DNA of 64,000 nt, taken from Oscillospiraceae bacterium MB08-C2-2 (lineage in GTDB: Bacteria > Bacillota > Clostridia > Oscillospirales > Ruminococcaceae). Positions 1-7,121 of the stretch are shown here, piece after piece. Location: NCBI GenBank assembly GCA_035621215.1, contig CP141729.1:1014944-1078943 (forward strand). Reading direction: 5' to 3'. The first letter of the stretch is position 1. Each line of letters opens with the position of its first letter. The position numbers and the translations under genes were made by a program. The notes beneath the pieces were generated by a model. That model saw nothing but the letters and a program-made list of their open reading frames with translations. It was not told the origin of the DNA and searched no databases.

Positions 1-214
1 CCGGAGAATCTTCTAAGCGGGTAAGGTATTCAATCACATCCATTATTCGGATTTTGAACCTACGGGTCTTTTTCCCTGTATCCTCGCAGGGAATATACCC
101 GTTCTCTAAAAGCCATGTGGCTTTTCGTTTGCTTATTCTGCAAATCCTGTAAAATTGGTCTTGACATATCTTTTCCGGATATTCGGTCAGAAGGTAAGAG
201 TAGTCAGTTGCCAT
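1..214 (-). CDS. Excisionase-like helix-turn-helix protein, cut by window edge
   Basis: The reading frame runs off the left edge, so only about 71 residues are visible. They read as a small winged-helix/HTH protein (MATDYSYLLTEYPEKI..., then ISKRKATWLLENGYIPCEDT and a basic segment KKTRRFKIRIMDVIEYL). That pattern is typical of excisionase or MerR-like accessory proteins of Firmicute integrative elements, which bind DNA near the attachment site and set recombination direction. I chose the ATG at 214 rather than 220 because GGAGGG at 221-226 leaves 6 bases to 214 and none to 220. Transcription runs away from the attachment-site copy at 546-601, and an integrase gene may lie further left, outside the window. 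The family call is by appearance only. Confidence 0.55.
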   Translation of the reverse strand, partial: MATDYSYLLTEYPEKICQDQFYRICRISKRKATWLLENGYIPCEDTGKKTRRFKIRIMDVIEYLTRLEDSP

Positions 215-545
215 GTCCATCCCTCCAATGCATTGATGGTTCAGACAGATATTAGCTCTGTCTGTTTTGCGTTATTCACTTAAAATCAATGTCAATGGTA
301 GGACTTCGCTATGGTTTATGTTTTTATAAATGCCAGGAAACTAAAGTATCTTAAGGTTATTTCGCTGGTCGTTTTTCTACGGTTTTTCTACACTTTGCTT
401 TGAAAACCGTAAAATTTGGGGGTTGAGCCGAAGCGTTGTAAATTCATGGTTTGTGCCCAGAAAGCCTTTATTCATGCGGGTTCACGGGATATCAATTTAT
501 CTCAAAGTCACCTTGATAATCTCATCGAAACTTGCCCTCAAATAA
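215..545. other. Non-coding end of the integrated element
   Basis: No convincing gene is seen here. The stretch holds a 10-bp direct repeat (GTTTTTCTAC at 371-380 and 382-391). It also has an 8-bp inverted repeat (ACGGTTTT 379-386, AAAACCGT 403-410). Repeats of this kind near an element end can be integrase or excisionase arm sites; that is inference from position. Confidence 0.35.
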
Positions 546-601
546 CTCGAAATGCGGTTGCCTTCACGGGCACGTGGGTTCGAATCCCACCGCTTCCGCC
601 A
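546..601 (+). other. 3' half of tRNA-Ser(CGA): attachment-site copy
   Basis: The segment folds as the 3' part of a serine tRNA. It has anticodon loop CTCGAAA (546-552, anticodon CGA) and the 3' anticodon-stem strand TGCGG. The long variable arm is TGCC-TTCAC-GGGCA (559-572), the T stem-loop GTGGG-TTCGAAT-CCCAC (574-590), and the acceptor strand CGCTTCC with discriminator G and CCA (591-601). The 5' half is absent: bases before 546 do not supply CCGCA or GGAAGCG. A tRNA gene severed exactly at the anticodon loop is the usual scar of site-specific integration, so the complete gene should lie left of the window with the element between. It is not a working tRNA gene by itself. Confidence 0.8.
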
Positions 602-605
602 AGCT

Positions 606-638
606 GCTCATAAACGCCTTGTTTATGGGCTTTTCTTA
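606..638 (+). terminator. Intrinsic terminator behind the tRNA-Ser fragment
   Basis: A 10-bp stem (606-615 with 621-630, one G-T pair) with loop GCCTT is followed by TTTTCTTAT. It is placed where a tRNA terminator belongs, which supports 602 onward being the original chromosome downstream of the tRNA. Confidence 0.7.
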
Positions 639-657
639 TAAGGAAGTGTTTTGCCGA

Positions 658-1107
658 ATGGAAATGATTTTGTTTGTTGGCATCCAAGCAACAGGGAAAA
701 GCGAATTTTATAAGTGTCATTTTTACAAAACCCATATGCGCATCAACCTTGATATGCTGCGCACCCGAAACCGGGAAAACATTCTTATCAATGCCTGCAT
801 TCATGCAAAGCAGCCGTTTGTCGTTGATAATACTAACCCAACTGTAGTCGACCGCGAAAGGTATATTGCTGCTGCCAAGGATGCTGGCTTCACAGTGTCC
901 GGCTATTACTTTCAGTCTGCTATCAAAGAAGCCATTACCCGAAACGAAGAGCGCAGCGGCAAGGAGTGTCTTCCCATACAGGCGCTTTTGGCAACCCATA
1001 GCAAACTGGAGCTGCCATCCTATGACGAAGGGTTTGATAAGCTTTTTTATGTGCGCATCGGCCCGGATCGTGATTTTATTGTAGAGGAGTACCAGGATGA
1101 AATTTGA
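658..1107 (+). CDS. Polynucleotide-kinase-like P-loop kinase
   Basis: About 149 residues. The order of motifs matches the kinase domain of T4 Pnkp and animal PNKP: P-loop GIQATGKS near residues 8-15, RINLDMLR (compare NINRDDYR in T4), and VVDNTNPTVVDRERY (compare DNTNPD in PNKP). Then comes RNEERSGKECLP, resembling the lid region RNSKRGTKAVP. The family phosphorylates 5'-OH ends of RNA or DNA with ATP. No phosphatase or ligase domain is attached. ATG 658 is used, with AGGAAG at 641-646; ATG 664 is an alternative. The stop overlaps the start of the Thg1-like gene by 11 bases, so the two are probably translated together. Other small kinases of the same fold (zeta-toxin-like) cannot be excluded. 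Confidence 0.65.
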   Translation: MEMILFVGIQATGKSEFYKCHFYKTHMRINLDMLRTRNRENILINACIHAKQPFVVDNTNPTVVDRERYIAAAKDAGFTVSGYYFQSAIKEAITRNEERSGKECLPIQALLATHSKLELPSYDEGFDKLFYVRIGPDRDFIVEEYQDEI

Positions 1108-1852
1108 TGAGCTTGACAGCAAAATGCGCATATATGAAACTGCCCATGACTACTCTGTGCCGCCTGAAATCTATATGGTTGCCCGGATTGATGGCCGCAG
1201 CTTCACGCGTCTGACCAAGGAAGTGCACCAATTTAAAGCCCCGTTTGACATCCATTTCCGTGATATGATGGTGGAAACCGTAAAGCACCTTATGAACTGC
1301 GGTTTTGACATCCTCTATGGCTTTACCGAAAGTGATGAAATCTCGCTGCTTTTCCACAAGGATGTACGGGTGTTTGGCAGGAAGCTGCGCAAATATCAGT
1401 CTGTGCTCGCAGGTGAAGCGAGTGCAAAATTCTCCTTGTTGCTTGGTGACATTGGTGTATTTGACTGCCGCATTTCCGAGCTGCCGACGAAAGCACTGGT
1501 CGTAGATTACTTTCGCTGGCGCAATGAGGATGCGCACCGCAACGCACTAAACGCCCACTGCTATTGGCTGATGCGCAAGAACGGGGAGTCCGCCAAAGCT
1601 GCCACTGCTTTTCTCAGTGGCAAGGCTGTTTCAGAAAAGAATGAATTCCTGTTCCAAAATGGGATCAATTTTAACGAGGTTCCAAACTGGCAGAAGCGCG
1701 GCATTGGTCTGTATTGGGAAGACTATGAGAAAACAGGTGTCAATCCTGTCACGCAGGAGGAAACAACAGCCATGCGCCGCAGGGTCAAAGTGGATTACGA
1801 TCTGCCCATGAAGGATGCGTATGGGCAATTTATCGAAGCGCTTGTAAAATAG
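1097..1852 (+). CDS. Thg1-like 3'-5' nucleotidyltransferase (tRNA-His guanylyltransferase family)
   Basis: 251 residues. The N-terminal part has the family hallmarks: ARIDGRSFTRLTK (metal-binding Asp and the sugar-contact region) near residue 30 and FTESDEISLLF near residue 77 with the second carboxylate cluster. The C-terminal KRGIGLYWE resembles other bacterial Thg1-like proteins. Eukaryotic Thg1 adds G-1 to tRNA-His. Bacterial and archaeal relatives mainly extend 5'-truncated tRNAs in the 3'-5' direction using the opposite strand as template. The gene overlaps the upstream kinase gene, which could supply the 5'-phosphate that activation of the 5' end needs; that link is inference. The enzymatic family is clear, the physiological substrate is not. 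Confidence 0.9.
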   Translation: MKFDELDSKMRIYETAHDYSVPPEIYMVARIDGRSFTRLTKEVHQFKAPFDIHFRDMMVETVKHLMNCGFDILYGFTESDEISLLFHKDVRVFGRKLRKYQSVLAGEASAKFSLLLGDIGVFDCRISELPTKALVVDYFRWRNEDAHRNALNAHCYWLMRKNGESAKAATAFLSGKAVSEKNEFLFQNGINFNEVPNWQKRGIGLYWEDYEKTGVNPVTQEETTAMRRRVKVDYDLPMKDAYGQFIEALVK

Positions 1853-2290
1853 CAGGGGGGGATGATCATCCAATGTATTACCGCTGTCCTGATCCTGGCA
1901 TTTTACATCGCCTACTTTGCCAAGCAGGTTCTCCTGCGCAGGCAGGGTATCCAGACCGAAGCTCACCGCTAAGGCTTCATTGACCTGTTGCATCTGCGGC
2001 TCACTCAAATGGCCTATGTACTCACGCAGGCGGGAACGATCAATGGTTCGCACCTGCTCCAGTAGCACAAGGGAATTCTGCCTCAGTCCATACTGCTGAC
2101 TGCACAGTCGGATATGGGTGGGCAGAGGGTTCTTTTCTGTGCGGCTGGTAATGGCGGCCACAATAACGGTAGGGCTGTAGCGGTTTCCGATATCGTTTTG
2201 GATGATCAACACCGGTCGAATGCCGCCCTGCTCACAGCCTACAACCGGCGTTAAATCGGCGTAGAGCATATCGCCTTTATAAATATGCAT
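1631..2290 (-). CDS. mazF: MazF/PemK-family endoribonuclease with a foreign C-terminal tail
   Basis: Residues 1-113 are a normal-length MazF: MHIYKGDMLYADLTPVVG, then EQGGIRPVLIIQND, SPTVIVAAITSR and a C-terminal VNEALAVSFGL. Such toxins cleave mRNA at short sequence motifs. The usual stop after SFGL is missing. The frame continues about 106 residues antisense to the methyltransferase fragment and the end of the Thg1-like gene, and that tail has no family character. The start at 2290 has a good AGGAGG site. No antitoxin gene is recognisable upstream. The protein may be inactive, unstable, or tolerated because it is broken. Confidence 0.75.
   Translation of the reverse strand: MHIYKGDMLYADLTPVVGCEQGGIRPVLIIQNDIGNRYSPTVIVAAITSRTEKNPLPTHIRLCSQQYGLRQNSLVLLEQVRTIDRSRLREYIGHLSEPQMQQVNEALAVSFGLDTLPAQENLLGKVGDVKCQDQDSGNTLDDHPPLLFYKRFDKLPIRILHGQIVIHFDPAAHGCCFLLRDRIDTCFLIVFPIQTNAALLPVWNLVKIDPILEQEFILF
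1862..1972 (+). pseudogene. 5' fragment of an isoprenylcysteine carboxylmethyltransferase-like gene
   Basis: Only 36 codons remain: MIIQCITAVLILAFYIAYF, then AKQVLLRRQGIQTE followed by an unrelated tail and stop. A single membrane segment followed by a basic stretch and GIQT(D/E) resembles the N-terminus of small membrane methyltransferases of the ICMT family in Clostridia. Homology ends near 1957, exactly where the 3' end of the opposite-strand mazF begins, so this is a truncation scar. It lies 9 bases after the Thg1-like gene and may once have been co-transcribed with it. The identification is from memory of the family N-terminus and is tentative. Confidence 0.4.
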
Positions 2291-2337
2291 TTTCCATTCC
2301 TCCTTTTTATGAAATCAGTGTTATACCACAAGGATAA

Positions 2338-2383
2338 GGACAGCCGCCGATTGTGACCGGGTTTACCCGCAGGGCGGCTGTCC
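2338..2383. terminator. Inverted repeat, possible terminator
   Basis: A perfect 11-bp inverted repeat (GGACAGCCGCC at 2338-2348, complement at 2373-2383) encloses a 24-base loop. There is no strong T-run, so a terminator role is only possible. It lies upstream of mazF, outside any gene. Confidence 0.35.
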
Positions 2384-2902
2384 TCATAGTTTCTGATATA
2401 ACAAAACTCTTGTTCTTCGTTTTCTGCTGCTTCTATTCGACACTACTTCCCGAAGCAGAACACCACAGACAAAGTGCCTGCAGTTAAGGACGATTCCGTC
2501 CTTTGGGCAGTCAGCTTAAACCAGCCGTGGCTTGCGGCTGTCATGGGAATCTCACCCCCGCCGGGTTCTCCGGCGGCTGCACCCATTGCGATGTCTGTGG
2601 CTGTGCAGAAGTATCATTGTAGGCTGTTCAGGTCATGGCGGGGCAATCTACCACGGATTGCTTCTTGGACGGACATTTCTCGCTCGGCACCTTTGATGCT
2701 ATCGTATTGACGGATAGCTCTGACCTATCCGCAGATGGTCTTGGCGTGTCCTCCAAAGCCGCTTTCCCCTCATCGGAGCTGAACAGCTAACGTATTTAAG
2801 CTGCTGGATATGACCGAATGGCTCGGTGTTTTTCAAGGAACAGGAGAGAGATAGAAAATCCCCCTCACTTCTATAAAGGAAAAAGTGAGGGGGTTGAGCG
2901 GA
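2384..2902. other. Gene-free, probably degraded element DNA
   Basis: No frame here gives a protein I recognise. A short plus-strand frame ending near 2790 (FLDGHFSLGTFDAIVL and onward to SSELNS) has coding character but no start and no family match, which suggests the remnant of an element gene. A 78-codon frame at 2474-2710 looks spurious. The CCCCCTCAC repeat at 2867-2893 lies just beyond the sigma-like gene end. Confidence 0.3.
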
Positions 2903-3316
2903 TTAATTTTCTATGAGATTGCGAAGTTTAAGCAGGATTCGTTTTTTCCTGTCGTTAATAGTTTTTTGTGGCACAGAGATCATTGCAGAAAGTTCCCGCT
3001 CACTTTTATCATTGAAAAACAGTTCATCAATGAGGGAGCGTTCATCCTCTGGCAAGGACTGAAGAGCAATCCACAGTGCCTCCAGCTGTTCCTGATGAAT
3101 GAGCCTGTCCAAGATGTCCGGCTGTACACGGACAATGAGATAATCAATATTGACGCCATCCTCCCGGAATCGCTCCAGCGACAATTCGTTCTGGCGGATC
3201 AACTTATCCTGATAGCGTTCCGCTTCACGCTCTTTATGGTAGGCACGGTAGACGGCCTCACTGACCTCTACACGCTGCTTTTTTACGACAATGGTATATT
3301 TTTTGTTCTCTGACAT
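2903..3316 (-). CDS. Sigma-70-like protein of integrative elements, copy 1
   Basis: 137 residues beginning MSENKKYTIVVKKQRVEVSE. The C-terminal third (LPEDERSLIDELFFNDKSERELSAMISVPQKTINDRKKRILLKL) is a sigma region 4-type HTH: a helix ending in ERSLIDELFF and a recognition helix near the end. Small sigma-like proteins of this sort are common in Firmicute conjugative elements and are thought to control element transcription. It is almost identical for about 120 residues to the copy at 6493-6906, but the last 30 residues differ, mainly in the HTH. The ATG at 3316 follows AGGAGGACAAGC. Confidence 0.75.
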   Translation of the reverse strand: MSENKKYTIVVKKQRVEVSEAVYRAYHKEREAERYQDKLIRQNELSLERFREDGVNIDYLIVRVQPDILDRLIHQEQLEALWIALQSLPEDERSLIDELFFNDKSERELSAMISVPQKTINDRKKRILLKLRNLIEN

Positions 3317-3782
3317 ATGCTTGTCCTCCTAATTTTCAAAATGTGATTGAAAACGAAGGACAAGAGGCGGTGACCGACACCGGGGAATGATTTTGGACAG
3401 TAAAAAAAGAGCGTACCTGTGGACATGATCGTCCAATGATACGCTCTTATATATTAATTCACATTCTACCTGCTCTGCTGGTTCGTGTTGGTGGGTATAG
3501 TTATCCGTCGAGAGACACAGGCTTTTTTTAACAAGTTACCTATGTATGTACTGGTTATGCAGATTGCTTAATGTCGCTGCAGCAAATGCGCAGCGGTGTA
3601 GCCTGTAAAGACCAACACATATAAAATCCCTCCAAACTTCACGGGTTTGGAGGGATGCTTTAGATATTCAGGCATGAAGAATGACCCGCCAAAGCGCCGT
3701 TTTTTTATTTGGCGGGTATGAAGAAATAGATTTCCATGGATATCACAATGGTTTTCTCATCGTTGCTGACAAGGTTTAAATG
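3317..3782. other. Gene-free stretch with three hairpins
   Basis: No gene is seen. Bases 3317-3408 repeat the upstream region of the second sigma-like gene (6907-6999). Three hairpins are present. The first pairs 3407-3415 with 3440-3448 and holds an inner GGAC/GTCC stem. The second is a 12-bp stem, 3626-3637 with 3645-3656. The third is a 10-bp stem, 3684-3693 with 3708-3717, which may terminate transcription of the neighbouring M28 peptidase gene. Confidence 0.5.
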
Positions 3783-4982
3783 TCAATTGGCAATCTCTGT
3801 TTTTGTTCTTACAGAAAGGGAATCAATGACATTCGCAAGGAACTGTGCCGTAGGTTTGATTAGTTCAAAATCAACGGTGTCTAAAGTATCTTTTGGAGTG
3901 TGGGTATATTCTAATGCTCCATCGAAAAAATCAGATGATGTTACAACAACACATGGAACTCCACGAAAGATAAATGGAGCCTGATCCCCAGCATACCACT
4001 CCTCACCTTTTGACATTTTGGCACTGTTAGCAATCAGAGTATTAGTTATTCTCTCAATTGGATTGCTCAAATTATAAAATGAAATAGCCGTATCTGAACC
4101 TTTATGACACGGAGAATCTATATTTATCATGAGTGCAATGTTTTGGCTTTCACTTTCAAGAAGTTTGAGATACTCCAATTCTCCATTGGCACCATAGAAT
4201 TCTTCGCTATTAAACGGAACAATGTCTATATCATATACCGAGGATTTTAATGATTGTGCCGTTTGCAATAACACAGCAACCCCTGTTGCATTATCAAGCG
4301 CACCTGGCGTGTTGTACTTCGTATCCATATGTGCGGCAATTATAATTTTTCCTGCTGATTTTTTCGCCTTTTTTGATGCAACGATCTGACGACTTTTTGC
4401 CTCTATTTTGTGTGAATCTATTACTAAGTTCACGGGCGCATTTAGCTGAAAAAACTTTTCTAGTTTTTTTAGATGCTGCTCCTCAATACTGCCAGACGGA
4501 ATAAGAAAATTACCATCTTCAAAAAGCGGAAAAGGATTTTGACCATTTAATGTGTTTTTTCCGGTGACAGCAATAATAGCTTTGGGTGATTTTTTCTCAA
4601 GCAGTGAAATGATCGTTTTATGTTCATCTGGATAGTAAAAGGGATAATTCTTCGGTTGCAATGGTGTCCGGGTCATATCTTCTGCAAGCACTAAGATATC
4701 GTCCTTACAGTTGATATTTTCTAATTGTTCTAATGTTTTTATAAGATGCAACTTGCCGCTTCCGTTAAATGGCTCTGAAAAAGGACTTGGCTCAATTGTA
4801 ATACTCTGGTTATCAGTATTGATAGAGGATAGTCCACTGTTCCATACCATGCAATTAAATGGTAACGATTGTACGGTGTATCCCATTTCACTTAAGCTCT
4901 GTTCAATCATCTCTACCAATTCCGTATTTGCGTTTGTTCCAACAGGTCGCTCCTTTGATAATAGTTTTAGAAAATCTTTCAT
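3783..4982 (-). CDS. M28-family zinc metallopeptidase
   Basis: 399 residues with no signal peptide. The metal-site motifs of M28 aminopeptidases appear in order in the C-terminal half: AAHMDTKY (His and Asp), GALDNATG (bridging Asp), FNSEEFYG (catalytic and metal Glu), INIDSPC (Asp) and YTHTPKDT (His). The N-terminal third carries the family's usual insert domain and is less conserved. It should remove N-terminal residues from peptides in the cytoplasm. The start at 4982 has a GGAGGATTGTTATA site. A terminator-like hairpin at 5011-5075 separates it from the upstream regulator gene, so it may be controlled separately or by read-through. Confidence 0.85.
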   Translation of the reverse strand: MKDFLKLLSKERPVGTNANTELVEMIEQSLSEMGYTVQSLPFNCMVWNSGLSSINTDNQSITIEPSPFSEPFNGSGKLHLIKTLEQLENINCKDDILVLAEDMTRTPLQPKNYPFYYPDEHKTIISLLEKKSPKAIIAVTGKNTLNGQNPFPLFEDGNFLIPSGSIEEQHLKKLEKFFQLNAPVNLVIDSHKIEAKSRQIVASKKAKKSAGKIIIAAHMDTKYNTPGALDNATGVAVLLQTAQSLKSSVYDIDIVPFNSEEFYGANGELEYLKLLESESQNIALMINIDSPCHKGSDTAISFYNLSNPIERITNTLIANSAKMSKGEEWYAGDQAPFIFRGVPCVVVTSSDFFDGALEYTHTPKDTLDTVDFELIKPTAQFLANVIDSLSVRTKTEIAN

Positions 4983-5010
4983 TATAACAATCCTCCTGCC
5001 CTTGATTTAA

Positions 5011-5075
5011 AGATAAAAAAATAACACACCTACCCTCTACTAAAAATAATAGCATTAAAGAAGGGGGTGGTGTGC
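5011..5075 (-). terminator. Terminator-like hairpin between regulator and M28 gene
   Basis: On the minus strand a GC-rich stem (5061-5074 with 5024-5036, small bulge) is followed by TTATTTTTTTATC. It follows the MerR-type gene directly and precedes the peptidase gene, so it could end the regulator transcript or attenuate read-through. Confidence 0.6.
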
Positions 5076-5091
5076 ATGTGTAAGGTTTGTT

Positions 5092-5841
5092 TTATAAATT
5101 TGCTAATTTGTCAAAAATTGAAGGTATTGTTTGTGCCGCTGTGCTCAGACGTTCTAGCTCATGTATCCATCGATCACCAACAGAAACAAGTTCCTCATAT
5201 TGGGGATTATTTAAAGCAGTTACAATTTCATTTGTATGCCCGTTCTCATACATAGTAAGACTTCTCTGTATTGCAGCAATGCTAAAACCGGCTTGTATCA
5301 ACATATAAATAATGCTAATTCTATTTAAATCACTTCTGGAATAAAGTTGCTCACCTTTTTCACCTTTTTTAACTGAAACAATAAGCCTATTTCGTTCCCA
5401 ATTTCGAACTGTTTCTACAGTAATGGCAAAACGGTCAGCTACTTTTTTGCGTGATAGATAGCTGTCACTGTCTGTATCTTTTTGCGTAGCTACTGTATTT
5501 GCCCATTGATTTAATATGATAGCTGTTCTTCTGGCAATTTTAATTTCCTGTTCAATAATTTGTATATATCGTTCTGCGTTTTGCTTACCAATGCTCCACT
5601 CTTGTCTTGCTGATGCCCACATAACCTCATTTCCAGCATTCCGTATATTTCTATTCGTAAAGGGGTATCCAAAAATACAACGGCATATTTCAATTTGAAA
5701 TATATGCAATTCTGTAAAGATTCGATAATTATTAGCTGCTCTTTCCGGCATAGATATATAATTTAAACGTTCATAGAGGCGTATGGTGTTTGGGTGAATA
5801 TGGTATATCTTGGCTAATTCAATAGTTGTGTGCTTTTTCAT
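5092..5841 (-). CDS. Regulator with two MerR-type DNA-binding domains
   Basis: 249 residues. The first MerR HTH covers roughly residues 1-60 (TIELAKIYHIHPNTIRLYERLNYI). A helical middle follows, then a second MerR HTH near residues 128-195 (LSRKKVADRFAITVETVRNW, ending in a helix with IQAGFSIAAIQ). A single chain with two such domains is unusual, since MerR proteins normally dimerise to pair two domains. No ligand-binding Cys cluster is visible. ATG 5841 is preferred over 5853 because GGAGG sits 5-6 bases ahead of it. It may regulate the downstream M28 peptidase; this is only inferred from adjacency. Confidence 0.75.
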   Translation of the reverse strand: MKKHTTIELAKIYHIHPNTIRLYERLNYISMPERAANNYRIFTELHIFQIEICRCIFGYPFTNRNIRNAGNEVMWASARQEWSIGKQNAERYIQIIEQEIKIARRTAIILNQWANTVATQKDTDSDSYLSRKKVADRFAITVETVRNWERNRLIVSVKKGEKGEQLYSRSDLNRISIIYMLIQAGFSIAAIQRSLTMYENGHTNEIVTALNNPQYEELVSVGDRWIHELERLSTAAQTIPSIFDKLANL

Positions 5842-6176
5842 GCAAACCTCCATTTCAACAAGATGCTGTATTACAAGGACACTTTATAGGTAATGCATTT
5901 GATTTGTCGGTTTTGCCGACCGCTTCCAGAGCCAGATCATGGTCGGTTAGAAATATTATCAGAATGCCTCGTGTAGCCCTAACTTTTTACACAGTTCAAA
6001 AACTATTGCTGTTAGGTAGATTAACATTCAAAATTATCGGAGCAAAAAACTTTTCATTTGCAGAATTACCGCTGCATCATGGGTAGAAATAGTTTTATAT
6101 CCATTCAGTTCGAAGTATATCACAAGCCGGATTTCAGCATCACATCATTCTCTGCTAGAGAACTTGCTTTATGATA
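5842..6176. other. Gene-free stretch upstream of the MerR-type gene
   Basis: No supported gene. The sequence is AT-rich with a small GTCGG/CCGAC hairpin near 5910. No clear MerR-style spacer promoter could be assigned. Confidence 0.3.
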
Positions 6177-6362
6177 TCACTCCTTTTTCCTATTTTCTTT
6201 CAGCCTGCTGTCTGCAGGCTTTGGCGCATCCTTGGGAATTGCCCATGCACGACCGAAGCGAACCGCTCCGTTAATTCTGTTTTCTTCGCAGAGTTTTTGT
6301 ATTCTTCGTTTAGAGACCCCCCATTTATCAGAAGCCTGCTGTACAGAAATATAATCAAGCAT
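6177..6362 (-). CDS. Small helix-turn-helix DNA-binding protein
   Basis: 61 residues: an N-terminal HTH of the excisionase/MerR-like type (YISVQQASDKWGVSKRRIQKL, then NRINGAVRFGRAWAIP) and a basic tail. The pattern 'VSKRRIQ...GRAWAIP' is typical of small HTH proteins carried by Firmicute mobile elements. It stands alone, upstream of the second sigma-like gene and on the same strand. Function beyond DNA binding cannot be told. Confidence 0.65.
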   Translation of the reverse strand: MLDYISVQQASDKWGVSKRRIQKLCEENRINGAVRFGRAWAIPKDAPKPADSRLKENRKKE

Positions 6363-6492
6363 TTGTAATCCTCCATAATATCTTTATTACAGTATATACG
6401 CAAAAGCGAATAAAATCAATGATGCTCTTATAGCAAAAGAAATCCCCCTCACGTTTCCTTATAAAAATGAGGGGGATGGACGGATTTGTTTT

Positions 6493-6906
6493 TTACTTGT
6501 CCATAAGTTTCTTTAACTTTCTGAGTATCCGATTCTTTTTATCACTCAGTGTCATACGGGGAATATCAAGCTCCGCAGCCAACTTGCGCTCGCTTTTATC
6601 ATTGAAAAACAGTTCGTCAATAAGAGAGCGTTCATCCTCCGATAGGGATTGAAGAGCAATCCACAGCGCCTCCAGCTGCTCCTGATGAATGAGCCTGTCC
6701 AAGATGTCTGGCTGAATACGGACGATGAGGTAATCGATGTTGACACCATCTTCATGGAACCGCTCCAGCGACAGCTCATTCTGACGGATCAGTTTGTTCT
6801 GATAGCGTTCTGCTTCCCGTTCTTTATGGTAGGCACGGTAGACGGCCTCACTGACCTCTACACGCTGCCTTTTTACAACAATGGTATATTTTTTGTTCTC
6901 TGACAT
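6493..6906 (-). CDS. Sigma-70-like protein of integrative elements, copy 2
   Basis: 137 residues, nearly identical to copy 1 at 2903-3316 through residue ~110, then diverging in the recognition helix (KLAAELDIPRMTLSDKKNRILRKLKKLMDK). The frame stays open upstream to 7035, but the start is placed at 6906 because the start, the GGAGGACAAGC site and the leader match copy 1. The upstream region shared with copy 1 is cut at 6999/7000 by the IS21-type element. The two copies probably come from duplicated or sequentially inserted element modules. Confidence 0.75.
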   Translation of the reverse strand: MSENKKYTIVVKRQRVEVSEAVYRAYHKEREAERYQNKLIRQNELSLERFHEDGVNIDYLIVRIQPDILDRLIHQEQLEALWIALQSLSEDERSLIDELFFNDKSERKLAAELDIPRMTLSDKKNRILRKLKKLMDK

Positions 6907-6999
6907 ATGCTTGTCCTCCAAATTTTCAAAATGTGATTGAAAACGAAGGACAAGAGGCGGTGATCGGCATCGTAGAATGATTTTGGGCAGTAAAAAAAG
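6907..6999. repeat. Repeat of the sigma-like gene upstream region
   Basis: These bases match 3317-3408 with few changes, including the sequence just before the AAAAAAAG at 6992-6999. Similarity stops exactly where the IS21-type element begins, so the insertion interrupted the second copy. Confidence 0.7.
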
Positions 7000-7121
7000 T
7001 GTCAGCGCCGATGATAAAATGAAGGAAAGTGCCAATTAAAAAATGCAGTTTTCTGGCGGATAGGGATGACATATGATACACTTTTTTCTGTCTGTAAAAA
7101 GCAGATAGAAAGGGTGGCAAA

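Noticed and set aside
546-601. Functional tRNA-Ser gene
   Set aside because: The 5' half, with D arm and 5' acceptor strand, is missing.
538-1131. Long minus-strand open frame over the kinase gene
   Set aside because: Antisense to a motif-bearing gene, no family features and no start site.
2474-2710. Plus-strand 78-codon frame
   Set aside because: No Shine-Dalgarno and composition unlike a protein; treated as degraded DNA.
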